Positions 32,101 through 42,015 of a DNA stretch of 64,000 nt are shown piece after piece. Numbering within the stretch: position 1 is the stretch's first letter; the number at the start of each line of letters is the position of its first letter. The translations under genes and the position numbers were made by a program. Below the pieces are notes generated by a model. That model ran no database searches. It was given only the letters and a program-made list of their open reading frames with translations, and was not told the DNA's origin. Source of the DNA: Mucilaginibacter sp. SMC90 (lineage in GTDB: Bacteria > Bacteroidota > Bacteroidia > Sphingobacteriales > Sphingobacteriaceae); the NCBI RefSeq assembly GCF_022811725.1, contig NZ_CP094527.1:6076001-6140000 (forward strand). Reading direction: 5' to 3'.

Positions 32101-35100
32101 GGTGGTGCAAAGGGACATAAAATTTACTTTCTTTATCTTCTGGGTCTAATGAAACAGATTGGGTGGTGGCATTACCTTGTACCCACGCAAAAACCAATGG
32201 TAATATCAGCAGCGCGGCAAAGGTTGAGGCAATAAGGCCGCCGATTACGGCGCGACCGAGCGGTGATGTTTGATCACCGCCTTCACCTAAGCCTGATGCC
32301 ATCGGGATCATACCTACGATCATGGCCAAACTGGTCATCAATATAGGGCGCAGACGTAATGCTACAGCTTCGCGGGCCGATTTCAGTGCATCGCCATTGT
32401 GCTTGCGCAGCTCTTCGGCATTGGTTATCAGCAACACAGCGTTTGAGATAGATACACCTACCGACATGATCATACCCATGTATGATTGCAGGTTAAGCGT
32501 AGCACCGGTGATCTTCACCAACAACAGCGAACCAAACAATACAGCCGGTACAGTTGATAATACCACCATCGACATCTTGAACGACTGGAAGTTTGCCGCC
32601 AGCATCAGGAATATCACCAACACCGCTACCAATAAGCCTGATTGTAAACTGTTCAATGTCTCGGTAAGGGTTTGGCTCATACCATGCATTTCAACTGTTA
32701 AACCGCGCGGCGGCTTACCCAGTTCATCAATGGCTTTTTGTACATCATTAGTTGCTGTACCTAAATCCTTTTTATTGATGTTTGCCGTTACCGATAAGGT
32801 TGGCACAGCGCCTACGTTATCATCTTCGCCAAAGGTAGTACCGGTTTTAACGTCAGCCACATCACCTAATACCGGGCGGGCCTGGTTTGCCAACACAGGG
32901 ATTTCCTTAACATCATTTAAACTTGCCATCTGGTATTCAGGTACCTGTACCTGCACAAGGTAGCTCAAGTTTGATTTTTCATCAATCCAGTTATTTTTTT
33001 CGGTAAACCTTGATGATGAGGTTGATGCTACCAATGATCGTGAAATATCATTTAAACCTACCCCAAGCTGCGCCGCCCGTTGCCTGTCAATATTGATATC
33101 AATGGTTGGATAGTTGAATGACTGGCCTATCTGCACATCACGCAGATAATTTATGCTTTTAAGTTTATTGATAACCTTAAAGGCATATTCAACATTCTGC
33201 TGTTTATTTTTACCGGTAATAGCCACCTCAATTGGCGTTGGCGATCCCTGGCTCAGAATCTTGTCGGTCAATTCAATAGGCTCAAATGATAGTTTAACAT
33301 CTGGTAGCTGCTTAGCCATCTCGTGCCTGAACTTTTCCTTCAATTCATCAAGGTTAACCTTATAATCTTCTGTTAAGCTAACCTGCATTACAGACTCCTG
33401 CGGACCGGCCATAAACAGGTAAATAGGGTTGGTTGAAAATGATGAAGGATGCGAGCCAACAAATGTTGAAGTAATAGCTATGTGGTTTTTACCTACAATA
33501 TCACCAAGTATATTTTGCGCCTTAACGGCAATTAGTTCGGTGCGCTCCAGGCGGGTACCATCAGCAGCACGCAAACGTACCTGGAAAGTACCAGAGTTTA
33601 CCTTAGGCAATACGTCGCGGCCAATGATATTGAACAGCAGGAAGGCAAGGCCAAATGCCGCAACCACATAAACTGTCACCAGTATTTTACGATTAGGCAG
33701 CATGCGGTCCATCAGGCGCATAAAGCTATCCCTGAATTTATCAAAACGGGTAACCTCACCGCCTTTATGCTCAAGGGCAGCCTTCATGGCCCGTTCTTTT
33801 TGTTCCCATGGCTCACCTTCATCCTCTAATGCAAAACCATCTTTATGGCTGTGATCTTCGTGTTTGTTTACCATGATCCAGTTGGCCATGATAGGCACGA
33901 AGGTTTGAGCAAGCAAATAAGACACGATCATTGAGAAACCAATAGCCAATGCCAATGGCAAAAACAATGCACCCGGAATACCAGTCATGGTAAAGGCAGG
34001 AGCAAACACCGCCAAGATACAAAACAGGATCAGCAATTTAGGAAACGCGATCTCCTTACAAGCATCCCAGATAGCCAAAGCTTTCGGTTTACCCATATCA
34101 AAATGCTGGTGAATATTTTCGATCGTCACCGTCGATTCATCCACCAAAATACCTATCGCCAGCGAAAGCCCGCTCAGCGTCATGATATTGATAGTTTGAT
34201 GTGCCAGCGACAGGAAGAATATGGCTGATATGATACAGGTTGGAATGGTGAGGATCACGATGAGTGCCCCACGTTTATCCCCTAAAAACAGCAATACCAT
34301 TAAGCCGGTGAGTACCGCACCTATCGCGCCTTCCTCCGCCAAACTTTTTACTGCGTTGATCACATATATGGATTGGTCAAACACAAACGACAACTTCACA
34401 TCATCGGGCAGTAAAGCCTGGAATTTAGGCAAAGCCTTTTTCAGGTTTTGAACCACATCCCAGGTGGATGCCGTGGCCGATTTGGTGATTGGCAGGTATA
34501 CCGAACGTTTACCGTTAATAAGCGCGTAACCTGCGGTAATATCGGCACCATCTTCAATGGTAGCCACATCCTTCATAAATACGGTTTGGATCCCATTTTT
34601 ATACAGCGGAATATCTCCAAAGTCCGAAATCTTCTTTATCGTGGTATTTGAAGGGGCAAGGTAGTTATAATCGCCTATGCGTACGTTACCTGCCGGGGTA
34701 TTCTGGTTATTCTCGCGCAGGGCAGCCACGATCTGATCGGGCGTTAAGTTGTGTGAGCGTAACAGGTTGGGGTCAACCTTGATCAATATGGTACGCTGGT
34801 TACCACCAAAAGGTGCCGGAGCAACAAGGCCCGGAATGGAGGTAAATGACGAACGTACGTAAACCAAAGCATAATCAAGCAATTCGTTATTACTTCGGGT
34901 GGCGCTGCTCAACACCAGCTGACCAACCGGCAGCGTTGAGGCATCAAAGCGCAAAATAAAGGGCGGCTGCGATCCCTGCGGGAACGCGGCCTGGGCCCGG
35001 TTGGTATAGCTCGTGACCTCCGCCGCGGCCTGGGCCATATTAGTGCCCTCGTAAAAAGTAACTTTTATTAACGTTAAGCCTTGTATATTTTTCGTTTCGA

Positions 35101-35338
35101 TACTTTTTACGCCCGATACGAAAAGCAAAAGGTTAACATATTGCTTACCAAAGTAAGCCTCCATTTGGTTTGGGGTGAAACCGCCGTATGGGTGCGATAC
35201 ATATATAACCGGCAGGTTTAGATCGGGAAATATATCGATCTTGATAGTCCGTACCGCATTTATACCGAAGAAGAACAGCCCGGCTACTATAACCAATATG
35301 GTAATTGGTTTTTGCAGCGCCCCTTTTATCATTCCCAT
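32093..35338 (-). CDS. RND family efflux permease (AcrB-like)
   Basis: The 1081-residue proton-driven pump has the usual twelve membrane helices in two halves, large periplasmic loops, and signature regions GLSLAIGILVDESTVTIENI in helix 4 and GMIMSVGVSISNAVLLITNA in the second half. The first half has an Asp in LVDEST where proton-relay acids lie. A long soluble loop with a His/Asp-rich KHEDHSHKDG is seen mid-protein. Substrates could be drugs, dyes or metals; the family placement (HAE1 versus HME) was not resolved by eye. Confidence 0.95.
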   Translation of the reverse strand: MGMIKGALQKPITILVIVAGLFFFGINAVRTIKIDIFPDLNLPVIYVSHPYGGFTPNQMEAYFGKQYVNLLLFVSGVKSIETKNIQGLTLIKVTFYEGTNMAQAAAEVTSYTNRAQAAFPQGSQPPFILRFDASTLPVGQLVLSSATRSNNELLDYALVYVRSSFTSIPGLVAPAPFGGNQRTILIKVDPNLLRSHNLTPDQIVAALRENNQNTPAGNVRIGDYNYLAPSNTTIKKISDFGDIPLYKNGIQTVFMKDVATIEDGADITAGYALINGKRSVYLPITKSATASTWDVVQNLKKALPKFQALLPDDVKLSFVFDQSIYVINAVKSLAEEGAIGAVLTGLMVLLFLGDKRGALIVILTIPTCIISAIFFLSLAHQTINIMTLSGLSLAIGILVDESTVTIENIHQHFDMGKPKALAIWDACKEIAFPKLLILFCILAVFAPAFTMTGIPGALFLPLALAIGFSMIVSYLLAQTFVPIMANWIMVNKHEDHSHKDGFALEDEGEPWEQKERAMKAALEHKGGEVTRFDKFRDSFMRLMDRMLPNRKILVTVYVVAAFGLAFLLFNIIGRDVLPKVNSGTFQVRLRAADGTRLERTELIAVKAQNILGDIVGKNHIAITSTFVGSHPSSFSTNPIYLFMAGPQESVMQVSLTEDYKVNLDELKEKFRHEMAKQLPDVKLSFEPIELTDKILSQGSPTPIEVAITGKNKQQNVEYAFKVINKLKSINYLRDVQIGQSFNYPTIDINIDRQRAAQLGVGLNDISRSLVASTSSSRFTEKNNWIDEKSNLSYLVQVQVPEYQMASLNDVKEIPVLANQARPVLGDVADVKTGTTFGEDDNVGAVPTLSVTANINKKDLGTATNDVQKAIDELGKPPRGLTVEMHGMSQTLTETLNSLQSGLLVAVLVIFLMLAANFQSFKMSMVVLSTVPAVLFGSLLLVKITGATLNLQSYMGMIMSVGVSISNAVLLITNAEELRKHNGDALKSAREAVALRLRPILMTSLAMIVGMIPMASGLGEGGDQTSPLGRAVIGGLIASTFAALLILPLVFAWVQGNATTQSVSLDPEDKESKFYVPLHHHE

Positions 35339-35356
35339 TGTATATGTGTGTAACTG

Positions 35357-36760
35357 TTAAAAATTATTAATAAAGATCCCGAAATCGCCGGTTGCTGCCG
35401 ATTTAAACAGCAATGCCTGCCATACGTTGTTCAGGGCTATATATTTGTCAACCTCGGCCCGGTTAAGGGTATAAAGTGCCTGTGTAAAATCAACTATGTT
35501 TGATAGTCCGTTTTTATACAGTGTATATTTTTGAATGTAAGCGTTGTTCGCGGCCGAAACTTCAACCGGTACTTCGTTAACATTTTTAAGTGCGTTGCCA
35601 ATGCGGGTTTCGGCTAATGCGCGTTGTGCTTCCAGTTGTTTATCAACCAGTTCGTAGTCATTTTTTAATTGTTCGGATGTGAACTTTTGTGACTGTACCT
35701 GGTAATGGGTCCTGAAAACGCTGGTGAAATTCCAAACCATGCCAACACCAAACAGGTAGTTATAGCGTGTTGGGTCAACACCTGCACCGTAGCTGCCGGT
35801 ATAACTTGATTGGTCAACACCATAATCCGACTTAAAGCCCGATCCCCTGCCCTGGTAAACACCAAAAAGGCTAAAGGTTGGTAAAGCAAAAGTGCGGAGG
35901 TATTTAGCTTGCTGATCGCTCACGTTTACCCTGTTTTGGTAAAATTTCAAAGTTGGGTGATCTGTAGCGGCAACAGCACTTAAAGCCTCCAGGTTGTTGG
36001 GTTGTTTGGTAATGAAAGCACTATCCAGCTGAAACTCCTGCGCAGGGATCCCTAAGTAAATAGAAAGCTGATTGCTTTGATCCTGTACAGTTTGCTGAGA
36101 ATTGGTAAGCGCTATTTTAGCGTTAGATACTTCGGCGTTGGCCAGTGATGAATCTACTCCAGGATTTAAGCCGTTCTTTACGCGGGCTACAACTACTTTT
36201 TGCAAATCCATGGCGCGATTAAGATTATCCTGCTGCGCCTTGGCAAGCTGTTGTGCTGCCAGCAAGTTTAAATAAGTAGCTGCTACACGTACCTGGTGCT
36301 GAAATTGCTCCTGTGCAAGATCAGTTTCATCGCGTGATACGATGGTTTTCTGTACGCCGATCCTTTGCTTTGATTTGCCAAAAGCGAAAAAATCCCAGCT
36401 TACGTTGGTTAAATAGAGCGCTCCGAAAGCAGCATTCCAGTTTTGCTTGGCCAATACCGGCCCGGATGAAGCTACAGAAAGCCCCCGGTAACCATACGAT
36501 GGTCCGTTTTGGCCGTTCACTGTTCCGTAGTCCTGTTGCGCGGAGAAATTTACATCCGGCAGATACTCCGTTTTTGTCTCTTTGAGGTATGCCTTAGAGG
36601 CGTTAAGCTGGTTTGCCTTCGACTTAATGGAAGCATAGTTAGCAAGGGCCATTTGTTCAGCATCCTTAATAGAAAGGACTTTTTGCTGAGCTTGTACGTG
36701 TAAGACATATGAAACACTCAAAAAAAACAGGAGTAATTTTTTTGCATTTGTGTTTAACAT
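35357..36760 (-). CDS. TolC family outer membrane efflux protein
   Basis: The 467-residue protein from MLNTNAKKLL has a signal peptide (to VHAQA-type site near 22) and two long coiled-coil repeats, each starting with LSIKDAEQMALANYASIKSK-like and AEVSNAKIALTNSQQ segments. TolC trimers form the outer-membrane exit duct. It is the first gene of the operon, 18 bp upstream of the pump, and faces the LysR gene. Upstream codons to 36862 lie across the promoter and are rejected. Confidence 0.93.
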   Translation of the reverse strand: MLNTNAKKLLLFFLSVSYVLHVQAQQKVLSIKDAEQMALANYASIKSKANQLNASKAYLKETKTEYLPDVNFSAQQDYGTVNGQNGPSYGYRGLSVASSGPVLAKQNWNAAFGALYLTNVSWDFFAFGKSKQRIGVQKTIVSRDETDLAQEQFQHQVRVAATYLNLLAAQQLAKAQQDNLNRAMDLQKVVVARVKNGLNPGVDSSLANAEVSNAKIALTNSQQTVQDQSNQLSIYLGIPAQEFQLDSAFITKQPNNLEALSAVAATDHPTLKFYQNRVNVSDQQAKYLRTFALPTFSLFGVYQGRGSGFKSDYGVDQSSYTGSYGAGVDPTRYNYLFGVGMVWNFTSVFRTHYQVQSQKFTSEQLKNDYELVDKQLEAQRALAETRIGNALKNVNEVPVEVSAANNAYIQKYTLYKNGLSNIVDFTQALYTLNRAEVDKYIALNNVWQALLFKSAATGDFGIFINNF

Positions 36761-36763
36761 GAG

Positions 36764-36788
36764 GTGTATTTTATACACAGCAAATGTA
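36764..36788 (-). promoter_or_regulatory. tolC promoter with LysR-type palindrome in the leader
   Basis: A leftward -7 box TACATTTG is at 36788-36781. Just downstream in the leader is a palindrome GTGTATTTTATACAC (36764-36778), 6-bp arms and 3-bp centre, which fits the T-N11-A pattern bound by LysR-type regulators. The tolC ATG is at 36760. Confidence 0.6.
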
Positions 36789-36817
36789 TATTTATATGAT
36801 TCATGAAAAAAATGAAT

Positions 36818-36825
36818 TATTTTTG
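36818..36825 (+). promoter_or_regulatory. -7 box TATTTTTG of LysR gene
   Basis: TATTTTTG fits TAnnTTTG, 24 bp before ATG 36850. The divergent -7 boxes are about 30 bp apart, so one regulator could affect both promoters. Confidence 0.6.
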
Positions 36826-36849
36826 TGCAAATCATTAGCAAAACTAATA

Positions 36850-37800
36850 ATGAATATCGCATTACATCATTTCAGGTTAGTAGATACCATTTCAAAAGAG
36901 GGTTCGCTGACCAAAGCAGCGAGCGCTTTACACCTAACTCAATCGGCCCTTAGCCATCAGTTAAAAGAGCTGGAAAAGGAACTCGATATAGAGGTATTCC
37001 ATCGCCAGGGAAAGAAGCTTCAGCTTACCGAAGTGGGCTATCGTTTTCTACGAAGTTCGGAAAAAATATTGGCCGAAATACGTACTCTTCAAGAAGATAT
37101 TAACAACTATAAAAATGGCAAAACCGGCCAGCTAAATATCAGCATGCAATGCTATACAGCATACCACTGGCTGCCCGGCGTAATTAAAGATTTTAAGAGC
37201 CAATGGCCTGATATTAACATAAATATAGTTTCAGATGCCAGTCGCCGACCGCTCGAATACCTCATGCGAGGCGACCTTGACCTGGGCATTGTGCGCACCC
37301 AAATGGTGAACACCCAAATTGTTTATGAGCCCATTTTTGAAGACCAGTTAGTAGCCATTTTACCGGCCGATCATCCACTGGCAAAGAAGGCCATTATTGA
37401 CATCTGCGACTTCCAGGATCAGGAGCTGATACTGGCACTTTATGACCCCTCATACCAGGAAACTCCGGTCATCGAAACGCTCATTCAGGAGCAGCATGTA
37501 AAGCCCAAAACACTTAACCGAATCCACTATACTGACGCCACTATTGAGATGGTAAATGCAGGCCTCGGAATTAGCGTTATGGCCGACTGGATAGTGAAGC
37601 CATACCTCCCGGGTAAGCACATTGTTACAAAACCACTACATCACAGCATCGCAAAACGCACCTGGTACGCCGCTACATGTAAGGATACACCGGTAATTCA
37701 AAACTTTTTAAGCTGCCTGAAAAACCATTTCTGCAAAACCGAGCTATTGTGCAATGATGCTGAAGAAGCTGCCGCATATCCCGAACTCCGTGCGATATAG
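36850..37800 (+). CDS. LysR family transcriptional regulator
   Basis: The 316-residue protein from MNIALHHFRL has the N-terminal winged helix-turn-helix (GSLTKAASALHLTQSALSHQLKELEKELDIEVFHR) and a periplasmic-binding-like effector domain (about 90-290). Divergent placement suggests control of the TolC-RND-adaptor operon. The tail resembles MetR-type regulators, but the effector is unknown. The last 47 bp overlap the next gene in another frame. Confidence 0.9.
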   Translation: MNIALHHFRLVDTISKEGSLTKAASALHLTQSALSHQLKELEKELDIEVFHRQGKKLQLTEVGYRFLRSSEKILAEIRTLQEDINNYKNGKTGQLNISMQCYTAYHWLPGVIKDFKSQWPDININIVSDASRRPLEYLMRGDLDLGIVRTQMVNTQIVYEPIFEDQLVAILPADHPLAKKAIIDICDFQDQELILALYDPSYQETPVIETLIQEQHVKPKTLNRIHYTDATIEMVNAGLGISVMADWIVKPYLPGKHIVTKPLHHSIAKRTWYAATCKDTPVIQNFLSCLKNHFCKTELLCNDAEEAAAYPELRAI

Positions 37801-39004
37801 CCTGTTGCTATTATTAATATTTATCGTGAACGGCCTTCATGCACAGGTTGCATTAAGGCCGTTTCCGCAACATAGCCGGTATACTGCCGGTACTATTAAG
37901 CCCAATCACCTTAACCAGCAGCAATTGGATAAACAGGTGACTGCTTTTTACGATCAGTGGAAACACCGTTATATAAAACCCGGATGCGGTAAAGGCCAGT
38001 TTTACGTTTGGTTTGAAAAGCCCGGTAAAGAATGTGTATCCGAAGGACAGGGTTATGGTATGATCATTACCGCACTCATGGCCGGATATGATAAACAAGC
38101 CAAAACTATTTACGATGGCTTATATCTTTATTATAAAGCTCATCCTGCCAAAACATCTCCTTATTTAATGGCATGGGCACAAGTAAAAAACTGCAAAAAT
38201 CTTGACAGAAGTACAGCTACCGACGGCGATATAGATATAGCATATTCCCTGCTCCTGGCCAATAAACAATGGGGCAGCAAAGGAGCTGTCAATTACCTGC
38301 AGGAGGCTAAAAATATCATGGCTGCTATTATGCGCTATGAAATTAATCCTAAAATGTTTTCTGTTTTACTAAGCGATGGCAGCGAAGGAGATAGCAAAGA
38401 CTATTATGACATGCGCTCCTCTGATTTTATGCCTGCTAACTTCAAGGCTTTTGAAAACATCACCAAAACCGGCAAATGGCAAAAAACCGTTGATAATAAC
38501 TATAGGCTTTTTAATTACCTGCAAAAAACTTACAGCCCGGATGCAGGTTTGGTACCGGATTTTATAAGGGGAATAAATACGAAAGCCCGGCCTGCCCAAC
38601 CCAATTACATGGAATCAGTTTACGATGGCTATTACAACTACAATGCATGCCGTGTTCCGTGGCGTGTTGCCACCGATTATTTATTATATGGCGATAAACG
38701 CGCAAAAGATTTTGTGCGCCCGATAAACAGATGGATAAGACAAACTACCGATGATAACCCTGATAACATTTCGGCCGGGTATACACTTGCGGGGAATGAC
38801 ATTAAGGGCCGCTACTTCGAGGCGTTGAGTTTCATAGCACCATTCACGGTATCGGCCATGGTTGACCAAAATAACCAGCAATGGCTTAATAAAATCTGGG
38901 ATTATCTTGTGGCCTTTAAACTAAAGGATTATGATTATTACGATAATTCCATCAAGATGTTGAATATGATCATTGTTAGCGGAAATTATTGGCGGATAGA
39001 ATAG
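37754..39004 (+). CDS. Glycoside hydrolase family 8 (endoglucanase-like)
   Basis: The 416-residue protein begins within the end of the LysR gene (ATG 37754 or 37757); no later start gives a signal peptide. A signal peptide (about 14-31) is followed by a GH8 barrel with the catalytic acid region CVSEGQGYGM (Glu97) and STATDGDIDIAYSLL (Asp157-Asp161). GH8 enzymes hydrolyse beta-1,4 glucans, xylan, chitosan or similar. The link to LysR may be translational coupling. Confidence 0.88.
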   Translation: MMLKKLPHIPNSVRYSLLLLLIFIVNGLHAQVALRPFPQHSRYTAGTIKPNHLNQQQLDKQVTAFYDQWKHRYIKPGCGKGQFYVWFEKPGKECVSEGQGYGMIITALMAGYDKQAKTIYDGLYLYYKAHPAKTSPYLMAWAQVKNCKNLDRSTATDGDIDIAYSLLLANKQWGSKGAVNYLQEAKNIMAAIMRYEINPKMFSVLLSDGSEGDSKDYYDMRSSDFMPANFKAFENITKTGKWQKTVDNNYRLFNYLQKTYSPDAGLVPDFIRGINTKARPAQPNYMESVYDGYYNYNACRVPWRVATDYLLYGDKRAKDFVRPINRWIRQTTDDNPDNISAGYTLAGNDIKGRYFEALSFIAPFTVSAMVDQNNQQWLNKIWDYLVAFKLKDYDYYDNSIKMLNMIIVSGNYWRIE

Positions 39005-39136
39005 GTAGCATACATCAGTCTTACAGCCAATTTTTAAAATCCGGCGGATATTGGAGGTAAATTAGTGAGTACCATACATACATCAGAAAACACTATTACA
39101 AATCCTTCTATTTCCCGCTTTCAGCCTCTCTTTTTC

Positions 39137-39835
39137 TTACTTTGATATCATACCCGATATAATGTTGATACTCAACGCCACAATAGCTGTATTAAACGCA
39201 AATGAAATTAACCCGTGCAACCAGGCCAGCCTACGGATGGATCTTGCAGAAATTTCGACATCGGATACCTGGAACGTCATTCCGATAACGAATGAAAAAT
39301 AAACAAAGTCCAGGTAATCGGGTTCCTTTAAATCACCGGGAAAGTCGAGCCCTCCTAAAGGCTTTATTTTTTTATCATCGTCAGGATCGGTAGCGTAGTA
39401 CATATGTGCATAACGAAGGGAAAAAATAGTATGAACCAGCCACCAGGAAACAATTACCGATCCCATAGCCAGTAAAACCCGGGCTGTCACAACCGCGTCA
39501 GACTGGTTCTTGGTAGATATCAACAAAAATATTATTGCAAGCAAACTGGCCATTGAGGCCACTATTACAAATAAAAATATCAGGGTACGGCTCGAATCCT
39601 CAATACTTGCTATCCTCCTGATCTCGGCCGGATGTGCTGTAAGAATGATGATCCAATCCATAAGGATGATGCATAAACCAAATGCAATCCAGGTTACGAG
39701 CGCTATTGTCGGTACTGAAAAATGTCCCCAGGAAAAAAACAGGGCTCCCGCGGCAACTCCCAACGAAATCAGGAGACGGTGATGGGCATCAAGACTGAAA
39801 AGGACTTTTGTATTTGTTTTGGCTTTTTGAGGCAT
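39137..39835 (-). CDS. DUF1345 family membrane protein
   Basis: A 232-residue protein with about five membrane helices and the DUF1345 signature HTIFSLRYAHMYYATDPDDD...LDFVYFSFVIGMTFQVSDVEISARSIRRLAWLHG. Function unknown. A basic N-terminus precedes the first helix. Single gene between GH8 and YwbE. Confidence 0.88.
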   Translation of the reverse strand: MPQKAKTNTKVLFSLDAHHRLLISLGVAAGALFFSWGHFSVPTIALVTWIAFGLCIILMDWIIILTAHPAEIRRIASIEDSSRTLIFLFVIVASMASLLAIIFLLISTKNQSDAVVTARVLLAMGSVIVSWWLVHTIFSLRYAHMYYATDPDDDKKIKPLGGLDFPGDLKEPDYLDFVYFSFVIGMTFQVSDVEISARSIRRLAWLHGLISFAFNTAIVALSINIISGMISK

Positions 39836-39898
39836 ATCATTTTAGGCTACACTGTAAATATGCTGATGATTAGTGTAGAATAAATGAAGATACTAAAC

Positions 39899-40102
39899 TT
39901 AATCTTCTTCCTCCACAATCCAGGCCACACGGCCTACCTGTCCATCATCTAACTGCACTTTGATACCACGCGAGTGGTAAGCCGCGCTGGTGAGCAAACG
40001 TTTTACAAAACCACGGGTAAGCGCACCGGTGCGCTGATCTTTTTTTAATATGATGTCAACCTCAAGGCCTGGGTATATATCGCTTCTGTTTTGTCCGTTC
40101 AT
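39899..40102 (-). CDS. YwbE family small protein
   Basis: A 67-residue protein matching YwbE/DUF2196: GQNRSDIYPGLEVDIILKKDQ, RTGALTRGFVKRLLT and HSRGIKVQLDDGQVGRV, a small all-beta fold. Function unknown; nucleic acid association has been guessed from the basic beta-barrel look. Confidence 0.9.
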   Translation of the reverse strand: MNGQNRSDIYPGLEVDIILKKDQRTGALTRGFVKRLLTSAAYHSRGIKVQLDDGQVGRVAWIVEEED

Positions 40103-40218
40103 GACCGCTGATTTGTTTTGATTACGTTGATTTCGCTGATTTTACTTTAAGGGCTTCAATGATTTTTTACTGATTTCCCATCCGTCCTAACAATGACGTT
40201 TTTGTAAATGACGATCAT

Positions 40219-41553
40219 TTATTCAACCAAGCCTTTTACAGCTTCTTCTACCTTTCCGAAATCAAAATTACTGATCAGCTTATCGAACGAGGCTGCAATT
40301 TGCTCATTACCCAAATTACCGATGCTGCCCTCGTGGGTGTGGTTCACTGTTTTATCGGGATTAAAGTTACCTGCTTCAATAGCTAAACCAACCTGTTTGT
40401 AAGCATCGCGGAATGGTGTGCCACTTAGTGTTAAACGGTTCACTTCTTCAACACTAAACAGGTAAGCGTATTTGGCATCATCCAAAATATCGGTTTTTAC
40501 GGTGATGTTTTGCAGCATAAAGGTTGCCATTTGCAGGCAGTGTTTCAGATCGGCAAAGGCCGGGAACAACAGCTCTTTCAATAACTGAAGTTCGCGGTGA
40601 TAGCCTGATGGCAGGTTAGTGGTCATCATGGCTACATCAGTGGGCAGTGCTTGCAGGCGGTTGCATTTGCCGCGCATAATTTCCCAAACATCGGGGTTCT
40701 TTTTATGCGGCATAATGCTGCTGCCAGTGGTAAGCGCATCCGGATAACTCACAAAAGCGAAGTTCTGGCTTAAGTACAGGGCCTGATCCATAGCCATTTT
40801 AGCCAATGTAGCGGCAATTGACGAGATTGCCTGTGCAATGACACGCTCAGTTTTGCCGCGGCCCATTTGCGCGTAAACAACATTATAATTAAGGCTATCG
40901 AAGCCTAAAAGTTGCGTAGTTAAAGTACGGTTAAGTGGGAACGATGAACCGTAACCAGCCGCAGAACCCAACGGGTTTTTATTAGTGATGCGATAAGCAG
41001 CTAAAACCAGTTCCAGATCATCGGCCAAACTTTCGGCATAAGCACCAAACCAAAGGCCAAACGATGATGGCATAGCCACTTGCAGGTGGGTATAACCTGG
41101 CAATAACACATCTTTATGTTTTTCACTCAGTTCAATCAACTGGCGAAATAAGGTTTCGGTGCTTTCAACAACTTCCTGTAACTGATGACGGAAGAAAAGT
41201 TTGAGATCAACCAAAACCTGGTCATTACGCGAGCGGCCACTATGGATCTTTTTACCGGCATCACCGATGCGCTGGGTAAGCAGCAGTTCAACCTGCGAGT
41301 GCACGTCTTCTACATGATCATCTATTTTAAAACCGCCCTTAGCGATATCGGCATAAATATTTTTCAATTCACGCTGAACAAGCTCCAGATCGGTGCTGTC
41401 CATCAGCCCTACGCTCTGCAGCATTCGGGTGTGGGCCAACGATCCTAAAACGTCAAACGCCGCCATTTGCTCATCAAATTCGCGGTCGCGGCCAACAGTA
41501 AAGTTTTCAACCAGTTCGTTAACGTTGGTAGTTTTTTGCCATAGCTTGCTCAT
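40219..41553 (-). CDS. argH: Argininosuccinate lyase
   Basis: The 444-residue enzyme splits argininosuccinate into arginine and fumarate. It has the fumarase-superfamily signature GSSIMPHKKNPD with catalytic Ser in the mobile loop, HSGRSRNDQ and the His in PGYTHLQVA. No other arg genes are in the window. A -7 box TACATTTG sits 4 bp from its ATG. Confidence 0.95.
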   Translation of the reverse strand: MSKLWQKTTNVNELVENFTVGRDREFDEQMAAFDVLGSLAHTRMLQSVGLMDSTDLELVQRELKNIYADIAKGGFKIDDHVEDVHSQVELLLTQRIGDAGKKIHSGRSRNDQVLVDLKLFFRHQLQEVVESTETLFRQLIELSEKHKDVLLPGYTHLQVAMPSSFGLWFGAYAESLADDLELVLAAYRITNKNPLGSAAGYGSSFPLNRTLTTQLLGFDSLNYNVVYAQMGRGKTERVIAQAISSIAATLAKMAMDQALYLSQNFAFVSYPDALTTGSSIMPHKKNPDVWEIMRGKCNRLQALPTDVAMMTTNLPSGYHRELQLLKELLFPAFADLKHCLQMATFMLQNITVKTDILDDAKYAYLFSVEEVNRLTLSGTPFRDAYKQVGLAIEAGNFNPDKTVNHTHEGSIGNLGNEQIAASFDKLISNFDFGKVEEAVKGLVE

Positions 41554-41557
41554 GGTG

Positions 41558-41565
41558 CAAATGTA
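41558..41565 (-). promoter_or_regulatory. -7 box TACATTTG of argH
   Basis: Read leftward TACATTTG matches TAnnTTTG and ends 4 bp before the argH start codon, implying a leaderless or near-leaderless message. Confidence 0.6.
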
Positions 41566-41677
41566 TAAAAGCTACTTGTAAAAGTGAGTATAACTGTGTA
41601 AAAGCTAACCGCCACCGCTCGGCTCCAGCCCATATCAGTTAACTTAAGGGAGTAATTTGGCGCAAACCTTTTAAAAT

Positions 41678-41783
41678 CCCCTCTCGAGAGGGGGCGCGTG
41701 GGAACGTGTTGTAGCAGGGGTGTGTTATACAAGCGATAAGCCGCACGTAGATTAACACACCCCTCCACCCCTCTCAAGAGGGG
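41678..41783. repeat. CCCCTCTC palindrome-bounded element, copy 2, inverted
   Basis: CCCCTCTCGAGAGGGG (41678-41693) and CCCCTCTCAAGAGGGG (41768-41783) bound a core with GGGGTGTGTTA and TTAACACACCCC. Inverted relative to 3123-3213. The rest of the 41554-42015 gap has no gene; a fragment AATCATGGTTCAGAC near 41890 is another dispersed repeat. Confidence 0.85.
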
Positions 41784-42015
41784 AATCGCACATTCCCACG
41801 CTTTTGAGGAGTTTTTTACTTTAAGTTAACGGCAATTCGCTTCTGCCGAGTGGCGGCCTTCTGTTATCCTGATAATCATTAACTCCCATAAATCATGGTT
41901 CAGACAAAATAAGACAGTACAGGATGCAAATCCCAAAGCATCCAATTAACATTGTTGATTGTGACAACATATTACAGCCTTTGGCCAATATTGTATAAAC
42001 CGCTATCTTAACCAC

